Shown in pieces: positions 59,960 to 64,000 of a DNA stretch of 64,000 bases (the stretch's first letter is position 1; the number at the start of each line of letters is the position of its first letter). Source of the DNA: Atopsyche davidsoni (lineage: Eukaryota; Arthropoda; Insecta; Trichoptera; Hydrobiosidae); contig JAILWY010000027.1 of NCBI GenBank assembly GCA_022113835.1, positions 7,690,501 through 7,754,500 on the forward strand. Direction: 5' to 3'. The notes under the pieces are model-generated. The model saw nothing but the letters and a program-made list of their open reading frames with translations, had not been told where the DNA came from and searched no databases. The translations under genes were made by a program, and so were the position numbers.

Positions 59960-61155
59960 TGATTGTTTAAATAATATAGTTTTATGATTGTATCGACAAT
60001 GTAGGTATAAAACAATAAGGTGACTCGTTTATTAATACATACCTAAATTGTAATATCTACTTCAATTCACTTATTTATAAAACTTTACGATAGCGAAGAG
60101 GTTATTATTGTATTGGTATATTAATATTTATAATCTATAATATAATATATATAAATTATTTTAATAGGTTAAGAAATATATTGTGTATTTCTCAGCACTT
60201 TTTCAGTCAGGAAAATAACAGTTTGAAATGTACGCCTTGTTACAATATCATGAACGTTATTTTAGTTGATTCACGAATTCGATAAAGACAATAAACATTT
60301 AAAATAAAGAAACTACGTTTCATAACCCACGCACCTTTATATCGTATACTCGTGTACCTTTATAATGAATAAATATATATCTGGTACCTTTGTCGTGTGA
60401 AATACTGTGAATTAATTTTAGAATTTTTTCCCTTTGCTTATAATCACAACAATTCTTAATTAACAGTGATACCTTGGTCTCTCGTTATAAAAATAATAAT
60501 ATCAGCAATGTTTCATTGTTTACCATTGTAATGTGCTTACAAATAAAAAGAATTTTCTCATAAAGTAATAGAATCATTAAGCTCATTTTCTTGGGTCATA
60601 GGAAATAATTTCTATTTGCCAATTAATTATACTGTTGTACAATCTGTTTTATAAAAACCAATTAGTTTAAATCAATGTATTTTTTTTCAACACAAGTGAA
60701 TAAAATACAATATAAGCTGAATTATAACATAATATACTAATTATAATATAAATTTTATTGATGAATACATAAAACGAGTCATATCTCAAATCGAACAACA
60801 TATTGTTTGTTTGCATCATTATTTCTTACAGTTTATTTTAATATTAAATTATTTATCAATCAAAATATATATGTTTTCATACTTAAAAAACCAAAACATA
60901 TATTTTGCACTGCCTAAAGATAAACAGTTTTATTTTATGTATATATATAAACTTTGTTTTGATTATTTACTTATTTTTTTCATCGTAAACGCAGCTATAG
61001 GCATAAATGAAATTATAATAAAAATGTATGCGAATTTATATTCCTAAAAAGACAAAAACGCACACAAACAAAAAAATATCCACAACCTCCTAGCCGTTTA
61101 TCTATTCGTGCACGTTGCGCAATTGTTATTAATAATTCAATTAAACCAGTCTGTC
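59960..61155. other. AT-rich stretch, no gene seen
   Basis: A 78-codon plus frame at 60811 is Tyr/Phe/Ile-rich AT-driven noise. Confidence 0.5.
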
Positions 61156-61189
61156 GTGGATATAATATTTATTGCTTTTGATTGCTGTT

Positions 61190-61475
61190 TTTTTTTTTTT
61201 TACTTCCCATCGCGTTGGCATTCTTTTTCCACACCAAATGTAAATGCGTCTAATTTGCAGTGGACGGCAAAAAGGGTAAATGTTATCTTTTTGCTTCCAA
61301 TCGTACAAATTCCCCGTATCAGCAGCTGATATCGCGTGGCGTGCGGCAACCGTGAGGAACCGTGTGTAAGAAGACAAATTGGACGTTGCATTAAAATATA
61401 CACTCCGTTCCACGAGAGAGTGACCGCGCGCTGCTCATTATATTGTCGACATGTCTTGTACACATTTTTTCCATT
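61190..61475. promoter_or_regulatory. Medium-GC candidate module
   Basis: Balanced composition with CCGTATCAGCAGCTGATATC (nested palindrome, CAGCTG core), TCCACGAGAGAGTGACC (GAGAG) and CGCGCGCTGC. Overlapping short frames on both strands show no domain. Confidence 0.3.
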
Positions 61476-61479
61476 GTCT

Positions 61480-62035
61480 GATTTTCGCTGTTAATTACCC
61501 GACTGTCTTTGTGATTTTTCTCTCATTTGTGTGTATCTTTAATTATTAAAATATATCTTCACTGCATAGTTAATTTGCTAGGCACTTGCAATTCAGCATG
61601 GAATATTGTTGTTATTGTCTTTAATTTTCACCTCAAACAATGTCGCATTAATTTTAATTATTTTATATTTTTAATTAATACACTTTTTATTGGATACTGT
61701 TTCTATAACCGGTATTTGACTAAGCGAATTGACAAAATTTACCTAACTTTAGCACCCGTATATGTATATGAATAACTCATACTTTTAACTATAGAATATG
61801 TATTAAAATATTTCATAAATAATATTTATCAAATAAATACAAACAATATATTTAATTTTTATTTTCTATTATACCCTTTTGCTACACAATACAAAAACAG
61901 GCATCGCATGGACACCCACGGTTTTATATGTATTGAATTGAATAATAATTTGTTTTAATTAAAGGTTGAGGTATCGTGGAACACAATATGATAATCAGAA
62001 ACATGATAATAAAGGAAGCAACAATTGCACTTGAA
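61480..62035. other. AT-rich stretch, no gene seen
   Basis: No feature supported. Confidence 0.5.
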
Positions 62036-62039
62036 GTCT

Positions 62040-62500
62040 TCCATCCGGCTGTTGCTATGCGCAGGAGACGGCAGGTAGTTCCATATAAGGCACCGCACTG
62101 TGGGGTATTCAGCCCTATTGTATGGTCAATATTATTTAATGATTAAATTAAATTCAAAGCAGCTTTAATATTGGTTAAAAAATAAACTCCAACACAATAA
62201 TCTAAGATTAAACAAAAAGCTCAAATTTGATTAAGAAACGATTAAAATTAAATGAAAGTTGCTTCCATCACCCACAGCCCTACAAGTACCTCGCAGTGCG
62301 ATGGTTTGCTCGTTTGTAAGGTGGTTCGTAATTATTTTTATTAATTACGAGTGCAGTGAAAACAATTCGAAGTTATCGCGTTTAGCACAACGCCTCTTTG
62401 CGGTTTTTTAGGCATTCAACAAGTCGGACGCACCCCCTCAACAAGTTGAAGAGGCTTTCCACCACGGTGGGGCAACTCTGAAGGGCGTCATTAATGGGTT
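62040..62500. promoter_or_regulatory. Candidate module with perfect CArG box
   Basis: CCATATAAGG (62081-62090) is a perfect CArG box (SRF/MADS type) inside a medium-GC patch. A second patch at about 62390-62500 has CCCCCTCAACAAGTTGAAGA (CAACAAGTTG, a small palindrome) and CATTAATGGG. No coding frame. Confidence 0.35.
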
Positions 62501-62509
62501 ATTTGCATA

Positions 62510-63600
62510 TTTCCTTTTAACCAAAAAAAAAATCTCGAAGTAAATACAAAACAAAAAGAAAATTACGTAACGATTAAATTAAATTAAATTTTTCAGAACA
62601 TTTGAAATCTTAAAAAAATATTTTATATAATCTATTATATTTTTATTATCTACATTATGGATTTAGTTACTTTAAAGAAAAATTAAACTCATTCATTGTA
62701 CAAAATATGTTAATTTAAAGGTTTTAGACTAAAACATACTAAAGTTTTGTAGTTTGCATTATCACGAACATAAAATAAATTATCATTAAAAAGTAGCGCA
62801 AGCGCATAATATATCCACATTCTTAATTATTTATCAAAATTAACTCATTATAATAAAAACTAATGTTTATTACTCGAGAGTTAAAGTCTTACATGTCATA
62901 ACATCTTTACTACTCGATCAAATACTCAGGAACAACACAGAATCTACGACTAAATACTTTTTTTTCCGTCGTTATACGATTCGCTCTTTGATTTGGGTAT
63001 ATTAAATTCACGCATTAATAAAAAAAAAATTTAGAAAAGATAAATTTTTATTGTGAATCATAAAATATATATGTAAAATATCATGACTCGTTATTGTAAA
63101 CATATTGACTTTTTTCCTAAATAAATATTTACTCTTACTGTAAGCGAAATCAGTTTGACTTACCACTATACACGTAATAAGTAGTCTTTATTAAAGATTT
63201 TAGTACAATTATAATAAGCTATTAACCCAGCTGCCACGTTTAAGCTAACGCAACTATATTTATCAAATATAATCATCTTAATACAACAAAAAAATATTTG
63301 TCGCCTGCTATGTTATACAGCAACTGATAAAACGACACAAAAACGAACAAAGCTGTTTTTTTTTTGTTTTAAATTTTTTTGATCTCTAGTATATGTCATT
63401 AATTTCATAGTTTTTATTTATATTTTCTGAAACATAACAATTAATAAAATTGGATGACTTATTATTGATCCATTGCTTAGATTATGCATACAACGCACAC
63501 AATTTGAAAAAATATATATTTGCGCAAATTTTTTTTGTATTTTTGCAACAAGATTTTTTCTATTCCATATTGGTTATATATTTTTTGATTTACAACATAA
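62510..63600. other. AT-rich stretch, no gene seen
   Basis: No feature supported. Confidence 0.5.
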
Positions 63601-63604
63601 TAAA

Positions 63605-63660
63605 TGAACGCTATTGGCTGTGATGAGATGTGTCACTGTGTGGGTATCCAAGGCTGTGGT
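63605..63660. mobile_element. Possible solo arm of the foldback family
   Basis: CGCTATTGGCTGTGATGAGA then GTGTCACTGTGTGGGTATCC resembles a right arm. No left arm seen. Confidence 0.3.
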
Positions 63661-63849
63661 GTTATACTATTATATACAATACGCGCATATGTGACGATAG
63701 TGAAATTAATAATTTTCTCATAGTTCATTTCATACGTTCGTTGCATATGTTGTAGCTGAATTTTTAAAAAAAGTAAATAATAGATAAGTCTGATCACTTT
63801 ACTATCATTGTAACTGGATAATATCTAGCGTTACCGCAGTAATGGGTCT

Positions 63850-64000
63850 TACATTAAAAGACATTCGGTTTGGCTTGGTCGAGGAAGACACGCTCTGCGG
63901 CCACCGGCGTCGGGGGCGGCCGCGCAATTATGATGATTGAGGCGAGCGAGGGAACTCCGCGCACACCTTCAGACGTGACGCGTTTCTAGATTACCTGGCT
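63850..64000. promoter_or_regulatory. GC-rich patch running off the window end
   Basis: CCACCGGCGTCGGGGGCGGC followed by GCGCAATTATGATGATTGAG: a GC-rich core with a homeodomain-type word, like the other islands. It continues beyond 64000, so its nature is open. Confidence 0.3.

Overview
This is an AT-rich stretch of eukaryotic nuclear DNA. I find no rRNA gene, operon, CRISPR array or long protein-coding gene. The style suggests an insect, perhaps a moth or butterfly: short TTAGG-type telomere-like repeats, long (TA)n runs, many short foldback elements, SINE- and LINE-type debris, and small GC-rich islands in an AT-rich background. The order is an inference from style only.

Most of the window looks like the inside of a very large intron plus its regulatory landscape. 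The strongest signal is a set of plus-strand splice signals in which a 3' splice site is followed at once by a 5' splice site (ratchet points of recursive splicing). Three are strong (after 8416, 31619 and 45806) and one is weaker (after 21259). They lie 10-14 kb apart, and each has a second canonical 5' splice site 46-68 nt downstream, as in recursive-splicing exons. I found no comparable site on the minus strand. The simplest reading is a plus-strand gene whose intron spans most or all of the window, with its coding exons outside. I cannot name it.

A very GC-rich CpG island at 53.23-53.70 kb, followed by two GTAAGT donors, could be an alternative plus-strand promoter with a first exon. Two short candidate exons are listed with low confidence: 43955-44100 (+) and 57565-57707 (-). 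The second is also a cluster of five E-boxes and may be an enhancer. About thirty 100-500 bp GC-rich islands occur throughout. Many carry homeodomain, Exd/Hox-like, CREB, POU, CArG or YY1/PHO-like words, so they are candidate cis-regulatory modules.

Mobile DNA comprises: (1) a family of about 150-250 bp palindromic elements with arms related to CTGCCTACACACGTTGCGAC, eight fairly complete copies plus fragments; (2) minus-strand fragments of one non-LTR retrotransposon at 10.5, 29.3-30.3 and 46.4 kb, the middle one with a triplicated 183 bp 3' end and a (TA)n run inside its reverse-transcriptase tail; (3) two copies of a tRNA-Thr-like SINE (2.4 and 47.1 kb) and several other B-box-bearing repeats; (4) a terminal-inverted-repeat element at 52.70-53.16 kb; (5) a 195 bp tandem repeat at 19.96-20.54 kb. 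Nearly all predicted short open frames look like noise, repeats or low-complexity sequence.
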